DNA from: Oscillospiraceae bacterium HV4-5-C5C
GTDB lineage: Bacteria > Bacillota > Clostridia > Saccharofermentanales > Fastidiosipilaceae
Direction: 5' to 3'
Length of the DNA stretch: 64,000 nucleotides
Assembly: GCA_012034405.1 (NCBI GenBank)
Contig: JAAVLZ010000014.1
Coordinates: 20,197 to 84,196 of the forward strand
The translations under genes and the position numbers were made by a program. Below, in pieces: positions 44,045 to 53,258 of the stretch; within the stretch, counting starts at the first letter, position 1; every line of letters begins with the position of its first letter. Below the pieces are notes generated by a model, which saw only the letters and a program-made list of their open reading frames with translations, searched no databases and was not told the DNA's origin.

Positions 44045-45703
44045 ATGTATAAAATTTTGCTGGCAGATGATGAGGGGCTGGCGTTGGATTCACTGGCTTA
44101 TATGATTAATCAATCCTGGGGCAACCAATGTATGACCCGCGGAGCGAAAAGCGGCCGGGCAGTCATTGAGGCCGCAGAGAGTTTTCACCCGGAAATCGCG
44201 ATTATGGATATTCAGATGCCTGGCATTAACGGGATTGAAGCCATACGGGAGATCAAGAAGTTCAGCCCGGATACAGTCTTCCTGATCATTTCTGCTTATG
44301 ATCAGTTTGATTACGCCCAGCAGGCCCTGGCACTGGGGGTAATCAGTTATCTGACCAAGCCACTGGATCAGGACCGCTTTACAGAAGCGCTGCAGAGTGC
44401 CATGGACGTGGTAGACCGGCAAAAGGAACGGCGCAGCGCAGATCTGCGTAATCGGGAAAAGCTGGAGACGGTCATACCGGTGATTGAATCCGGGTTTATT
44501 TTTACCTTACTGCAGGGCTATGATCAGGCGGAAGTCCGGCAATATCGTGAATTACTGGATATTCATCAGGATTACGCCTATATGATGCTGATAGCCTGCG
44601 GCGAATCCGGTGCCCGCCAGCCGCTGTCTGTTTACCCGCCTGATCAGGCCGCCGGGCTGGGTCTGGCTAATCCTATCGGCACGGGTATCCGTATCCAGCC
44701 CTACTACACCCGGATCCGCAACATCCTCAAAACCGCGAATCCGCAGGCGGTGGTCGGTCAGATCATGGGCAACAAAATACCGGTCCTCATCCCCTATTGT
44801 GAGGCCAGTATGGATTATAAAGACCGGACGCGCCTGGTAGCCCGTCTGCAGGACGTCGTCCGGCAGCTGGAGCAAAAGACTGAGGCGGTGTTCCGGATCG
44901 GCATCGGCTCGGTCCACCCCTGCTGGGAAATAGCTGTATCCAACCATGAGGCTCTGCAGTCGCTGAATACCGGTACGGAAGCGGTTTCACACGCCAACGA
45001 CCTGCCGGTGGCCTGTGAGTACGAGCCAGATTATCCCCTGGCGGCAGAAAAAGCGATTTTTGAGAATTTGAAACGTGGTGAGGCAGCAGCTACAAGTCAG
45101 GCGGCCGATTATTTTTTTAAATGGATGGAAAACACCCAGCAGCAGCATCCGGAAAGTATCCGGATCAAGGCACTGGAATTTGTCCTATGGGCCGAGCATC
45201 TGGCTTACGAAGACGGCGGTATGGGGGTGTATCGCTTTACTGACCGGCAGGACTATCTGGACATCACCAGTCGTAGCAGCCTGGCAGAACTGCACCGCTG
45301 GTTTACCAACCAGATAACCGAAGCGGCACGGCGGATCGCGACCAAAAGCAGCAAGCGGAGTTTCAATATAATTGACCAGGCCAGGCTCTGGATCGGCCAG
45401 CATTATATGGATGATATTTCTCTGGATGACGTGTCCCGAAAAGTCAATATCAGCCCTTACTATTTCAGTAAACTCTTCCGCCAGGAAGTCGGCATCACCT
45501 TTATAGAGTATCTGACTGATTTACGCATGAGCAAAGCCCGGCAGTTGCTTGAAGCAGGTAGTCTGCCCATACGGGATATCGGCGCCGCAGTTGGCTATCA
45601 GGACCCCAACTATTTCAGCCGAACCTTTAAGCGCTTGACGGGTATGACGCCCAGCGACTACCGGGTGAATATTCCGGGGTATCGGGACTCATCCTCAGGT
45701 TGA
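44045..45703 (+). CDS. YesN-type AraC response regulator
   Basis: 552 residues. Receiver domain with Asp8/Asp9 and phospho-acceptor Asp55 (IAIMDIQMPG), switch Lys in YLTKPLDQ; a long middle region of unknown fold; and a C-terminal AraC double helix-turn-helix (LDDVSRKVNISPYYFSKLFR; IRDIGAAVGYQDPNYFSRTF). Partner of the kinase at 42515. Likely activates the chvE-mmsAB and 40175 genes on the other strand. Confidence 0.92.
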   Translation: MYKILLADDEGLALDSLAYMINQSWGNQCMTRGAKSGRAVIEAAESFHPEIAIMDIQMPGINGIEAIREIKKFSPDTVFLIISAYDQFDYAQQALALGVISYLTKPLDQDRFTEALQSAMDVVDRQKERRSADLRNREKLETVIPVIESGFIFTLLQGYDQAEVRQYRELLDIHQDYAYMMLIACGESGARQPLSVYPPDQAAGLGLANPIGTGIRIQPYYTRIRNILKTANPQAVVGQIMGNKIPVLIPYCEASMDYKDRTRLVARLQDVVRQLEQKTEAVFRIGIGSVHPCWEIAVSNHEALQSLNTGTEAVSHANDLPVACEYEPDYPLAAEKAIFENLKRGEAAATSQAADYFFKWMENTQQQHPESIRIKALEFVLWAEHLAYEDGGMGVYRFTDRQDYLDITSRSSLAELHRWFTNQITEAARRIATKSSKRSFNIIDQARLWIGQHYMDDISLDDVSRKVNISPYYFSKLFRQEVGITFIEYLTDLRMSKARQLLEAGSLPIRDIGAAVGYQDPNYFSRTFKRLTGMTPSDYRVNIPGYRDSSSG

Positions 45704-45708
45704 GCTCG

Positions 45709-46005
45709 GTAGTTTTTCAGCATGATTCGCTATGTCCCTGCCGGACGGCACGGCAGAATATCCTGTTTGGTCTGCGGCCATGAGGTCAGCGGTATGCAGC
45801 AGCCAGTTGCGATAGCACGGGCTTTGGTCTGCCAGTATTCTCTTAATACATGAGCCGTTTGCCGCTCTGGACCCACAGATCCGGACCGATTAATAATATG
45901 TACTCAGTCCGTTGCGTCTTGAACAGCATGAAACAATTATTTTGGTCATACATGATATGGATAAGCTATCCTGCTGACCAACGGTAGCTGTGTCATGGCA
46001 CCCGG
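45709..46005 (+). pseudogene. Degraded SsuB-like ATPase remnant
   Basis: Immediately after the YesN-type gene, scattered pieces in changing frames match the ATPase at 33644: VVFQHDSLCPCRTARQNILF (Q-loop region, from 45709), EVSGMQQPVAIARALVCQ (signature), PFAALDPQIRTD (after Walker B) and ETIILVIHDMDK (H-loop). The N-terminal part with Walker A is missing. Frameshifts and stops show it is dead. Confidence 0.8.
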
Positions 46006-46323
46006 TTGCATCAAGGCAGCGATCCAGCTGCCCTTTCTGTTCCCGCGGACGAACCTGGTTGTCTTACGGCTCATTGAAGATTCGTCAATTAATCACGATG
46101 CCCGATAGCTCCGAAAATGAACATCAGACAGTGTCAGCAAGATTTTATCTGTCATTCAGCTGGAATATATTCAACCGCCTGGATCCGACTCCTCCTGTAT
46201 TCATACCGCCTATGTTGTGGTGATCAGGCCTTCCGTTAAACTGGCTTCTGCTGCTGTGATTTTCTGAGTGATGTTCCGGCCGGGCTTTCAAAAAATGCCC
46301 CTATGAATCGGCAGCAGGCCGCA

Positions 46324-46490
46324 GAATGATTCAAGCATCTCAAGCTATACCTGTTTCCACCCCGGGTATGCTCTCGCGTGTCACCCTGCCCTACTATTTT
46401 TCAGGTATCCTGGCCAGCCAGAACGGAACCATCCGGGCCGCCCTGCTCCTGAACGCGCTGTGCTATCTGAAAAAGCATCTGATACCTTAG
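46324..46490 (+). pseudogene. Degraded SsuC-like permease remnant
   Basis: The reading MIQASQAIPVSTPGMLSRVT followed by LPYYFSGILASQNGTIRAAL is clearly paralogous to the EAA-loop part of the permease at 34432. Only this block survives; flanking sequence has stops in every frame. It follows the ssuB-like remnant in the same order as the intact pair. Confidence 0.8.
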
Positions 46491-46611
46491 GAATTAATTG
46501 AAGAAAACCTCAGTCAGGCGACCGGCAGTCCGGATCGCATTGACAATGGCTCATAAGTCAGTTAATACTTATCATCTAATTACGTAAATCAGTTTCAGAT
46601 CATGATCTGGG

Positions 46612-47277
46612 ATGAAGAAAGCGTCTGACATGGAGAATCTGCCTTCCCGCCGCCGTCTGTTGCTGGCTTGCTGTGCAAATCTGCTGCTATTATCAGGTGA
46701 AGTGATCGGTGTCACATTAAGCTGGCAAAGAAGTGGCTGGCAAATGCTAACCTTCTATACAGAAGACAGTAATATTCTGTCCTTGCTGGCGGCCTTGCTC
46801 ATGTCTGTTTTTTTAATCCGTCAATTGCGGACGGGGCGGCCTCTTCCTGCATGTGCCGTGCAGCTTAAATTTATGTCAACCTGCGGTCTGACGCTGACCT
46901 TTCTGGTGGTGGTAACAATTTTGGCTCCTGCTATGGGCGGCGGTCTGTCCGGGTACCGCCTGATGCTGCTGGAAGGTTCAATGCTCTTTAATCACTTATT
47001 GAGTCCGTTACTCACACTGTTGACTTTTCTTTTACTTGATCCAGGCTCGCTGCCGTCAGTCTGGTCCGTGCCGCTGGCCATTATACCCACACTGATTTAC
47101 GCCGCCATTACGCTTACGCTAAACATCACGCGCCAGCTGGATGGTCCTTATCCGTTTCTGCGAGTTTACCAGCAGGCCTGGTGGATGTCAGCTTTATGGT
47201 GCCTGCTCATTCTGGGTGGAGCAGCTGTCATCGCGGTCTTCCTGCGTATATTTCGCAATCATAGGGTCCGATCCTGA
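46612..47277 (+). CDS. Six-helix membrane protein, Pr6Pr-like
   Basis: 221 residues, mostly hydrophobic with about six predicted helices and polar ends; features such as FYTEDSNILSLLAALLMSVF and SMLFNHLLSPLLTLLTFLLL resemble the Pr6Pr/FAR-17a-like integral membrane family, with conserved TxxSN near the first loop. Function unknown. Start could be ATG 46612 or 46630; no clear ribosome site. It is the only intact gene in a decayed stretch and has no counterpart between the intact permease and DUF1569 gene at 35.3 kb. Confidence 0.65.
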   Translation: MKKASDMENLPSRRRLLLACCANLLLLSGEVIGVTLSWQRSGWQMLTFYTEDSNILSLLAALLMSVFLIRQLRTGRPLPACAVQLKFMSTCGLTLTFLVVVTILAPAMGGGLSGYRLMLLEGSMLFNHLLSPLLTLLTFLLLDPGSLPSVWSVPLAIIPTLIYAAITLTLNITRQLDGPYPFLRVYQQAWWMSALWCLLILGGAAVIAVFLRIFRNHRVRS

Positions 47278-47386
47278 AACGTCGCGGTCCGGATCCATCC
47301 GCAGGCGCTAAAGATTTTCGATATTCCTTAAGCTCATGCCCTACGATCAGTCAGGCTTTGCTGCGGTTTTTTCCGTCGTTCTTATC

Positions 47387-47640
47387 CCTTGGCTTAAAGT
47401 GGTCAAATGGTCAGCAATACAGAAATCAAACAGCGGTCATACTGCGCCTTACTCAACTTGCCAAACAGTAAATTCAGCTGCAGGGTGCAATGCCAGGCAA
47501 TGAAATGGTCACAGACTGAATCAGCTTATCCAGTCCATCTTGATCGCGGACATCAGAAGGCAATGCAGGCAATCCTTACATATATGCAGTCAGATTGTGC
47601 TTCCAGTATCCTGGCTCCAGATTCATAAGCCAGGACCATA
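47387..47640 (-). pseudogene. Degraded DUF1569 gene copy
   Basis: The DNA is clearly similar to the 3' half of the gene at 35315-35761 (for example AGCGGTCATACTGC versus ACGATCATACTGC, and CCAAACAGTAAATTCAGCTG versus CCAAAGAGCAGATGCGGCTG), on the same minus strand. Small deletions and stops break the frame. It completes a decayed paralogous copy of the ssuB-ssuC-DUF1569 block. Confidence 0.75.
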
Positions 47641-47679
47641 TAAACGATCCTGCTAGCCCAGTCATATACATACAGAAGG

Positions 47680-47923
47680 CGCGGAAAAGTGGGTGGAGTC
47701 ATCACAGATAGCGGTCAGCCGGCACCGGACCCACTGACTGCAAGCGTTAGGGGCTGTAGCAAATTCGCCTTTCAGACAGGCTGTCGATTGGCCTTCAGGT
47801 GGTGAGTAATCGGGCTGAGATCTCGATGCCGGAGATGGCCACAGCCGCAATTGACCGGTTGTATCCCAGAGCTTTCTGAATCTGTTCTCGTTCGGCATGG
47901 TCTGAAGGTTGATACTGAGTCAT
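47680..47923 (-). pseudogene. IS30-type transposase N-terminal remnant
   Basis: From ATG 47923 on the minus strand it reads an N-terminal helix-turn-helix like that of IS30-family transposases (HAEREQIQKALGYNRSIAAV), then breaks frame. The DNA around GAACGAGAACAGATTCAGAA is shared with the remnant at 63.6 kb, so both descend from related copies of one element. Confidence 0.6.
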
Positions 47924-48117
47924 CGCAGGCAGTCTTTCTCTGTCGGTCCATCTGAATGTCTTCACCATACCACCCCCTCATGATTGAGCTGAATGAGGTA
48001 ACCGCCATCTGTTGACAGCCCATAAGCCATTGATTTTACAAGCTTTCTTATAAGTTCCTATAGCACCACTCGCACCAGCCTCTATTTGCTGTCAGGGGAT
48101 TTTACGGCAACCAGTGC
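47924..48117. other. Non-coding tail of the decayed region
   Basis: Nothing recognisable was seen between the IS30-type remnant and the stop of the yjfF-type gene. Confidence 0.4.
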
Positions 48118-49143
48118 TCAGGCCAGTCTGGCACCGTGTTTTTTAGCGCTGACTGAGCCAATCACGGCTTGCAGCACAATAAAGAAGCAAAGCAAAGCGG
48201 ACAGCGCGATCCGGACCCACCAGCTGGACAGCGTGCCCTGAGTCGTAATTAAGGACGCTATCGTGCCCTTGATCAGCACGCCAAAGAGCGTGCCCACCAC
48301 GCCGCCGACGCCGCCGGTCAATAACGTCCCGCCAATAACCGCTGCCGAAATAGCATCCATCTCCAGGCCCTTGGCCTGCTCCACAAAGCCGGCACAGCTA
48401 TTCAGACAGAATAAAAAGCCTCCCAGACCCGTCAGGAAACCATCCAGGACATAGGCCCTGAATTTATCCCGCCGGACGTTCAGTCCCATCATCACCGCGC
48501 TCTGAGCATTCCCGCCAATGGCATAAAGGGAGCGGCCAAAGCGGGTGTATTTAAGCATCAGCGCCACCAGAACGACGGTGAGAAGCGCGACAATCACGGT
48601 TGGGTAAATATAGGATTCAATATAGACGCCCTTATTATTGGTATAGCCAAAAGGCAGAACGATTTTGGCTTTAGCCCATTTAAGGAAAAGCTCATTTTTG
48701 ATGGAAATCATTTCAGTGCTGACCACAGCGGTCATACCCCTGGCAAAAAACATACCGGCCAGGGTAATGATGAAGGGCTGGATCTCCAGATAGGATACCA
48801 GATAGCCCTGAACCAGGCCAAACAACAGACCGATAATCAATGATGCGATCAAGGCCGTCACCGCACTGAGCCCCATATTTTCCATCATAAAAGCTGATAC
48901 GGTGCAGACTAACGCCGTGACCGAGCCCACTGAAATATCAATTCCGCCGGTAATCATCACCAGGGTTAAACCGCAGCTGATGACAATTAACCCCGCATTG
49001 GAAATAAACAGGTTGAGGAACATCTGAGGCTTGGCAAAACCTTTATCGCTAAAGATCAGCATACCGCTGATATACATCAGCAAAAATAAACCAACCGTTA
49101 TGGTCAGTAACAGCCCGGAACGACTCAGCTTTTTACTTTTCAT
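48118..49143 (-). CDS. yjfF: Sugar ABC permease (YjfF-like)
   Basis: 341 residues from ATG 49143, inside the end of the preceding permease gene (translation coupling; a TTG precedes it). RbsC/YjfF-type helices with GGIDISVGSVTALVC and AKGLEMDAISAAVIGGTLLT. Second permease of the YtfQ-R-T/YjfF importer for galactofuranose- or arabinofuranose-like sugars. Last gene of the operon; no clear terminator seen. Confidence 0.9.
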   Translation of the reverse strand: MKSKKLSRSGLLLTITVGLFLLMYISGMLIFSDKGFAKPQMFLNLFISNAGLIVISCGLTLVMITGGIDISVGSVTALVCTVSAFMMENMGLSAVTALIASLIIGLLFGLVQGYLVSYLEIQPFIITLAGMFFARGMTAVVSTEMISIKNELFLKWAKAKIVLPFGYTNNKGVYIESYIYPTVIVALLTVVLVALMLKYTRFGRSLYAIGGNAQSAVMMGLNVRRDKFRAYVLDGFLTGLGGFLFCLNSCAGFVEQAKGLEMDAISAAVIGGTLLTGGVGGVVGTLFGVLIKGTIASLITTQGTLSSWWVRIALSALLCFFIVLQAVIGSVSAKKHGARLA

Positions 49144-50188
49144 CAACAGTCACCGCCCTTTTACGTTTCATCCCCGCTATAAGGCTGCGGAACACCGGAC
49201 TCTGCAGTATGACAATGATCACGATCACAATGGCCTTATAAACCGGCAATTGATCAGCGGACACTTTCATAGCGTAAAGCGTCGTTGTCAAAGCCTGGAT
49301 GGTGTAAGCGCCAATGATGGATCCGGTCAGGTTAAAGCTTCCGCCACCCAGATTATTACCGCCTAAAGCCACCGCCAGGATCGCATCCATTTCAAGGTTA
49401 AGCCCGATATTGTTTGCGTCAGCTGAATAGATCCGGCTGGAGGCCACCAGACCGGCGATGCCGGCCAGGATACTGCAGATCACATAAGCCATAAAACAGA
49501 TCAGCGCGGAGTTCAAACCGACCAGCCGAGAGGCCTTCCCATTATTACCCACACTTTCAAGATAGAGACCCAGCGCTGTTTTTTTCAGGATAACGGCCAT
49601 GATGATGACGACAATCAGAGCTACAAATACCGGCGTCGGGATCGGGCAGCTGCCGATATAGCCCCCCAGCACTTTGTAGGCATCAACCCGCACATAAGTA
49701 ATCTGGCCTCGCGTTACCAATTGGGCGATGCCGCGGCCTGCCGTATATAAAATCAGGGTCGCGACCATCGGCTGAATATGCAGCTTAGCCACCAGAAACC
49801 CGTTAAAGGCTCCGCAAAGGCCTGCTGCCAGCACGCCAGCCAGAGCAGCCAGAACAATCGGCGCGGCCAGACTGGTAACAGATACCTCGCCGCCGGAAAG
49901 CAGCTGGCAGCAGATAGCGGCCGACACCGCCATAACCGCGCCAACACTGATGTCCTGGCCGCCGGAAGCCGCAGTGGCTAACGTCATACCGACCGCCAGG
50001 ATAACCAGTTCGGAACTGCGGTTGATGATATCAATCAGGTACCCATAAAGGACGCCGTTATTGATTGATATCTTAAAAAAGTCCGGAGTCCGGATAACAT
50101 TGGCCAGCAAAACGACAGCCAGACAAACCAGCGGCATAAACAAGCGCGCGTGGACCAGTCGTTGCCAGCTAAAGCTTTTCTGCTTCAT
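49133..50188 (-). CDS. ytfT: Sugar ABC permease (YtfT-like)
   Basis: 351 residues from ATG 50188, chosen for AGGAGG 9 bases upstream; an alternative 12 codons earlier would overlap the ATPase gene. Contains SGGQDISVGAVMAVSAA and NIGLNLEMDAILAVALGGNN, as in RbsC-type permeases; the SGGQDISVG form is typical of YtfT. One base separates it from the ATPase stop. Confidence 0.9.
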   Translation of the reverse strand: MKQKSFSWQRLVHARLFMPLVCLAVVLLANVIRTPDFFKISINNGVLYGYLIDIINRSSELVILAVGMTLATAASGGQDISVGAVMAVSAAICCQLLSGGEVSVTSLAAPIVLAALAGVLAAGLCGAFNGFLVAKLHIQPMVATLILYTAGRGIAQLVTRGQITYVRVDAYKVLGGYIGSCPIPTPVFVALIVVIIMAVILKKTALGLYLESVGNNGKASRLVGLNSALICFMAYVICSILAGIAGLVASSRIYSADANNIGLNLEMDAILAVALGGNNLGGGSFNLTGSIIGAYTIQALTTTLYAMKVSADQLPVYKAIVIVIIVILQSPVFRSLIAGMKRKRAVTVDEK

Positions 50189-50189
50189 A

Positions 50190-51716
50190 TTATTTGTCCT
50201 CCTGAACAGTTTTTCCGCCGGCAATTGTCTGCATAACCTGAGCCTGGGTCAGTTGAGCGCCGGTCAGCTCCCCAACCATCGCACCATCTATGAGTACAGC
50301 TATCCGGGAGCAGGTCCGCAGCATCTCTTCTATCTCGGAAGAAATAAATGTGATCGCCTTGCCCTGGCCGGCTAGTTCCAGTACCAATTTCTGGATTTCT
50401 GTTTTGGTGCCGATATCAATGCCACGGGTAGGTTCGTCCAAAATCAGATAATCCGGATTGGTCAGGAGCCAGCGTCCGATAATCACCTTTTGCTGATTAC
50501 CGCCAGACAGGCTTCTGACCGGGGTTTCACGGCTGGGCGTCTTAATCTGCAGCAGATCAATGTAGCGGTCGGCTGCTTCTGCCATTTCTTTCCGGCTCAT
50601 CAAATGGAACAGGCCACGCTTAGCCTGCAGTGCCAGGATGATATTTTCCCGTACGGATAGTTCTGGGATAATCCCTTCTTTTTTCCGATCTTCTGGCAGG
50701 TACGCCATACCCAATTTCATTGCGTCCAGCGGCTGAGTGATTCTGGCCGGTCGGCCGTTTACTTTCAGGCTGCCCTGATCGGCACGGTCAGCGCCATAGA
50801 TGGCCCGGACCGTTTCACTGCGACCGGAACCCAACAAGCCGCTCAGGCCGACCACTTCGCCTTTATGAATCGTCAGATCAAAGGGTTTGATGGTTCCGCT
50901 GTGAGCTATGCCTTTGGCTTCAATGACCGGGACGCTCCCGGGATCCACTTGTCCTTTGGGGGCGGCCTGGATGACGGCCAGATCATTAAAATCTTTGCCC
51001 ATCATCTTGGCTACCAGCTGCAGCCTGGGCAACGCTGCAGTTTCATATTCGCCCACCCGTTCTCCGTTACGCAGGACCGTTATGCGGTCACTGATCTCAT
51101 AAACCTGCTCCAGAAAGTGAGTGACAAAAATCATTCCCACACCGGCTTGCCGTAATTGGCGCATCAGGGTGAACAACCGCGCCACTTCCTCATCATCCAG
51201 GGATGATGTAGGCTCGTCCAGAATCAGGATTTTGCAGTTCATATCGACCGCCCGGGCTATGGCGATCATCTGCTGCAGGGCCAGCGAACACTCATCCAGC
51301 ATAGCTGAGGGACTGACCTCTATGTTCAGCTTTTGCAATAAAACCCCGGCTTGCCTGGCCGTCTCCTGCCAATCTATCCGGCCATGTTTCATGGGTTGGC
51401 GGCCAAGAAACAGATTTTCTGCAACGGTGAGGTTAGGGCAAAGATTAACCTCCTGATAAACCGTGCTGATCCCCTGTGCCTGAGCATCCTTGGGTGACCG
51501 GATCTGCACGAGCTTGCCGTCCAGCCATACTTGCCCCTGGTCCAGGCCATAGACTCCGGTGAGCACCTTGATCAGGGTTGATTTACCGGCTCCGTTTTCA
51601 CCCATCAAGGCGTGGATTTCACCCTGTCTGAGGCTGAAATCCACCTGATTCAGAGCCTGTACGCCGGGAAAGGCTTTGCTGATTTGTTTCATAGTAAGAA
51701 TCACAGGTTGTGACAT
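50190..51716 (-). CDS. ytfR: Sugar ABC ATPase (YtfR-like)
   Basis: 508 residues from ATG 51716 (AAGGA six bases before; an ATG two codons earlier is too close). Two fused ABC domains: GENGAGKSTLIKVLTG, CSLALQQMIAIARAVD and ILILDEPTSSLDDEE in the first; GLLGSGRSETVRAIYG, LSGGNQQKVIIGRWLL and LILDEPTRGIDIG in the second. Energises the YtfT/YjfF channel. A stem-loop at 51757 separates it from ytfQ. Confidence 0.93.
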   Translation of the reverse strand: MSQPVILTMKQISKAFPGVQALNQVDFSLRQGEIHALMGENGAGKSTLIKVLTGVYGLDQGQVWLDGKLVQIRSPKDAQAQGISTVYQEVNLCPNLTVAENLFLGRQPMKHGRIDWQETARQAGVLLQKLNIEVSPSAMLDECSLALQQMIAIARAVDMNCKILILDEPTSSLDDEEVARLFTLMRQLRQAGVGMIFVTHFLEQVYEISDRITVLRNGERVGEYETAALPRLQLVAKMMGKDFNDLAVIQAAPKGQVDPGSVPVIEAKGIAHSGTIKPFDLTIHKGEVVGLSGLLGSGRSETVRAIYGADRADQGSLKVNGRPARITQPLDAMKLGMAYLPEDRKKEGIIPELSVRENIILALQAKRGLFHLMSRKEMAEAADRYIDLLQIKTPSRETPVRSLSGGNQQKVIIGRWLLTNPDYLILDEPTRGIDIGTKTEIQKLVLELAGQGKAITFISSEIEEMLRTCSRIAVLIDGAMVGELTGAQLTQAQVMQTIAGGKTVQEDK

Positions 51717-51756
51717 AAGCATTCCTTTCTTGACGGTCAGTCTGCACTCAAAAGTA

Positions 51757-51800
51757 AAAGCGCGGTGCCATTCAGGTATAGCCTGAGGACGCCGCGCTTT
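51757..51800 (-). other. Intercistronic stem-loop between ytfQ and ytfR
   Basis: AAAGCGCGG pairs with CCGCGCTTT, with a smaller inner hairpin (TCAGG/CCTGA). On the minus strand it ends with TTT only, so partial termination or message stabilisation is likely. Equivalent in position to the hairpin at 38624. Confidence 0.7.
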
Positions 51801-51899
51801 CAGCCAGGCAACGCTTTAAAAGTGGCAGGAGTACCGCGACAAAAGTCTGGTGCCGCGGGCAATGGCCCGGCGTGTTGGCTTTGAGGCTACAGACCTGGA

Positions 51900-53039
51900 T
51901 TAATAGGCCCGCTGATCAATCACGTCCTGAGTCACAACGGTGACATCATAGCTATTGCCATCAACCGTGACAGATTTAACAGTATCATCCACGGCAAAGA
52001 TTGATTCATCAACATACTTCTTTTTATCAACCGTCTGGCCAGCTTCCAATGCCTTGATGATATCTTCTACCCGGGGCCCATGCAGCGGGTTACACTCGGT
52101 ATTCAGGGTAATCTTTTGGCTGAGCACATCAGTCAGACCAGCTTTAGTAGAGTCAAAGGACATGACCATCACCTGACCGTTGGCGATATCAGAGCCAACC
52201 GTTTTGCCGGCTGCTTCCAGTGCGTCAATGGCTCCAAAGGCTTCATTGTCGTTCTCGCAGTAGACCACGTTGATATTGTCATAAGACTTCAGCATGGACT
52301 CCATGACTTCCTGACCTTTAGCCTGTGTAAATTCACCGGTGGTCGCTTCCAGCAAATTCCAGCCATACTTATCAACTGCATCCTGCAGACCTTTGGTCCG
52401 TCCAATCTGAGCTGATGCGCCAATGGTTCCCTGAATATCCACAATATTCAGACTACTGGGATCGATACCCTTGGCAGTCGCAAAACTGTTCAACCATTCG
52501 GCCGCCTTCTGGCCTTCAAGCTCAAAATCAGACCCAACCCAGGCAGTATAAAGGCTGTCGTCAGATACATTCACCATACGATCCACAATAATGACCGGTA
52601 TGCCAGCATCTTTGGCTTCCTGTAAAACGGTATCCCAGCCGGTTTCAGTAACCGGGGCCAGTACAATGTAGTCCACTTCCTGCTGAATAAAGTTGCGGAT
52701 AGCGGTGATCTGGTTTTCCTGTTTCTGCTGAGCATCATCAAAAATCAGATTATAGCCATTTTCAGCGGAAAATGTACTCTTCATGGATTCAGTATTGGCG
52801 GTTCTCCAGTCTGACTCAGCGCCGACCTGAGAAAACCCGATCGTCAGTGTCTTGCCTGAATCACTGTCGGCCTTGGTGCTTTCCGCACCCGCCGCTGTCG
52901 TATCGGCCTGGGCCGCGGTGGTGCTGGCCCCGTTGGCGGCAGTGGTCGCAGTTGTAGCTGAACCGGAGCTACCGCAACCGGCCAGAAGCGCTGTCACCAT
53001 ACTGAACGCCAGGAACGTGCTGATCATTTTCTTCTTCAT
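51900..53039 (-). CDS. ytfQ: Furanose-type sugar-binding lipoprotein (YtfQ-like)
   Basis: 379 residues. Lipobox LLAGC (Cys22), Thr/Ala linker, then a type I periplasmic-binding domain closely like Escherichia coli YtfQ: IGFSQVGAESDWRTANTESM, DAQQKQENQITAIRNFI, YIVLAPVTETGWDTVLQEAK, IPVIIVDRMVNV and VDIQGTIGASAQIGRTKG. YtfQ binds galactofuranose (relatives bind arabinofuranose), which would suit the GH127 arabinofuranosidase at 24.7 kb. ATG after AGGAGGCTTTGT. First gene of the importer operon, with the sensor pair 53259-56512 upstream. Confidence 0.92.
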   Translation of the reverse strand: MKKKMISTFLAFSMVTALLAGCGSSGSATTATTAANGASTTAAQADTTAAGAESTKADSDSGKTLTIGFSQVGAESDWRTANTESMKSTFSAENGYNLIFDDAQQKQENQITAIRNFIQQEVDYIVLAPVTETGWDTVLQEAKDAGIPVIIVDRMVNVSDDSLYTAWVGSDFELEGQKAAEWLNSFATAKGIDPSSLNIVDIQGTIGASAQIGRTKGLQDAVDKYGWNLLEATTGEFTQAKGQEVMESMLKSYDNINVVYCENDNEAFGAIDALEAAGKTVGSDIANGQVMVMSFDSTKAGLTDVLSQKITLNTECNPLHGPRVEDIIKALEAGQTVDKKKYVDESIFAVDDTVKSVTVDGNSYDVTVVTQDVIDQRAY

Positions 53040-53258
53040 ACAAAGCCTCCTTCAGATCCTGTTCTGCGCCTGACGCTGCCGCCCAGCCACCAGTCCATGG
53101 TCAGGTTGTGGCTATTGGCAGGTCAGAATCTGATATTATTGTACAAAGCGCCACATTTTTGTATAAGGAACTTTATCTCCAATCAGTTGGTTTTTTTATC
53201 TGTCTCAGCTCTGACGATCCTGCTTATGGTAATTTTTTACGATCAGCAGTTGAAATTT

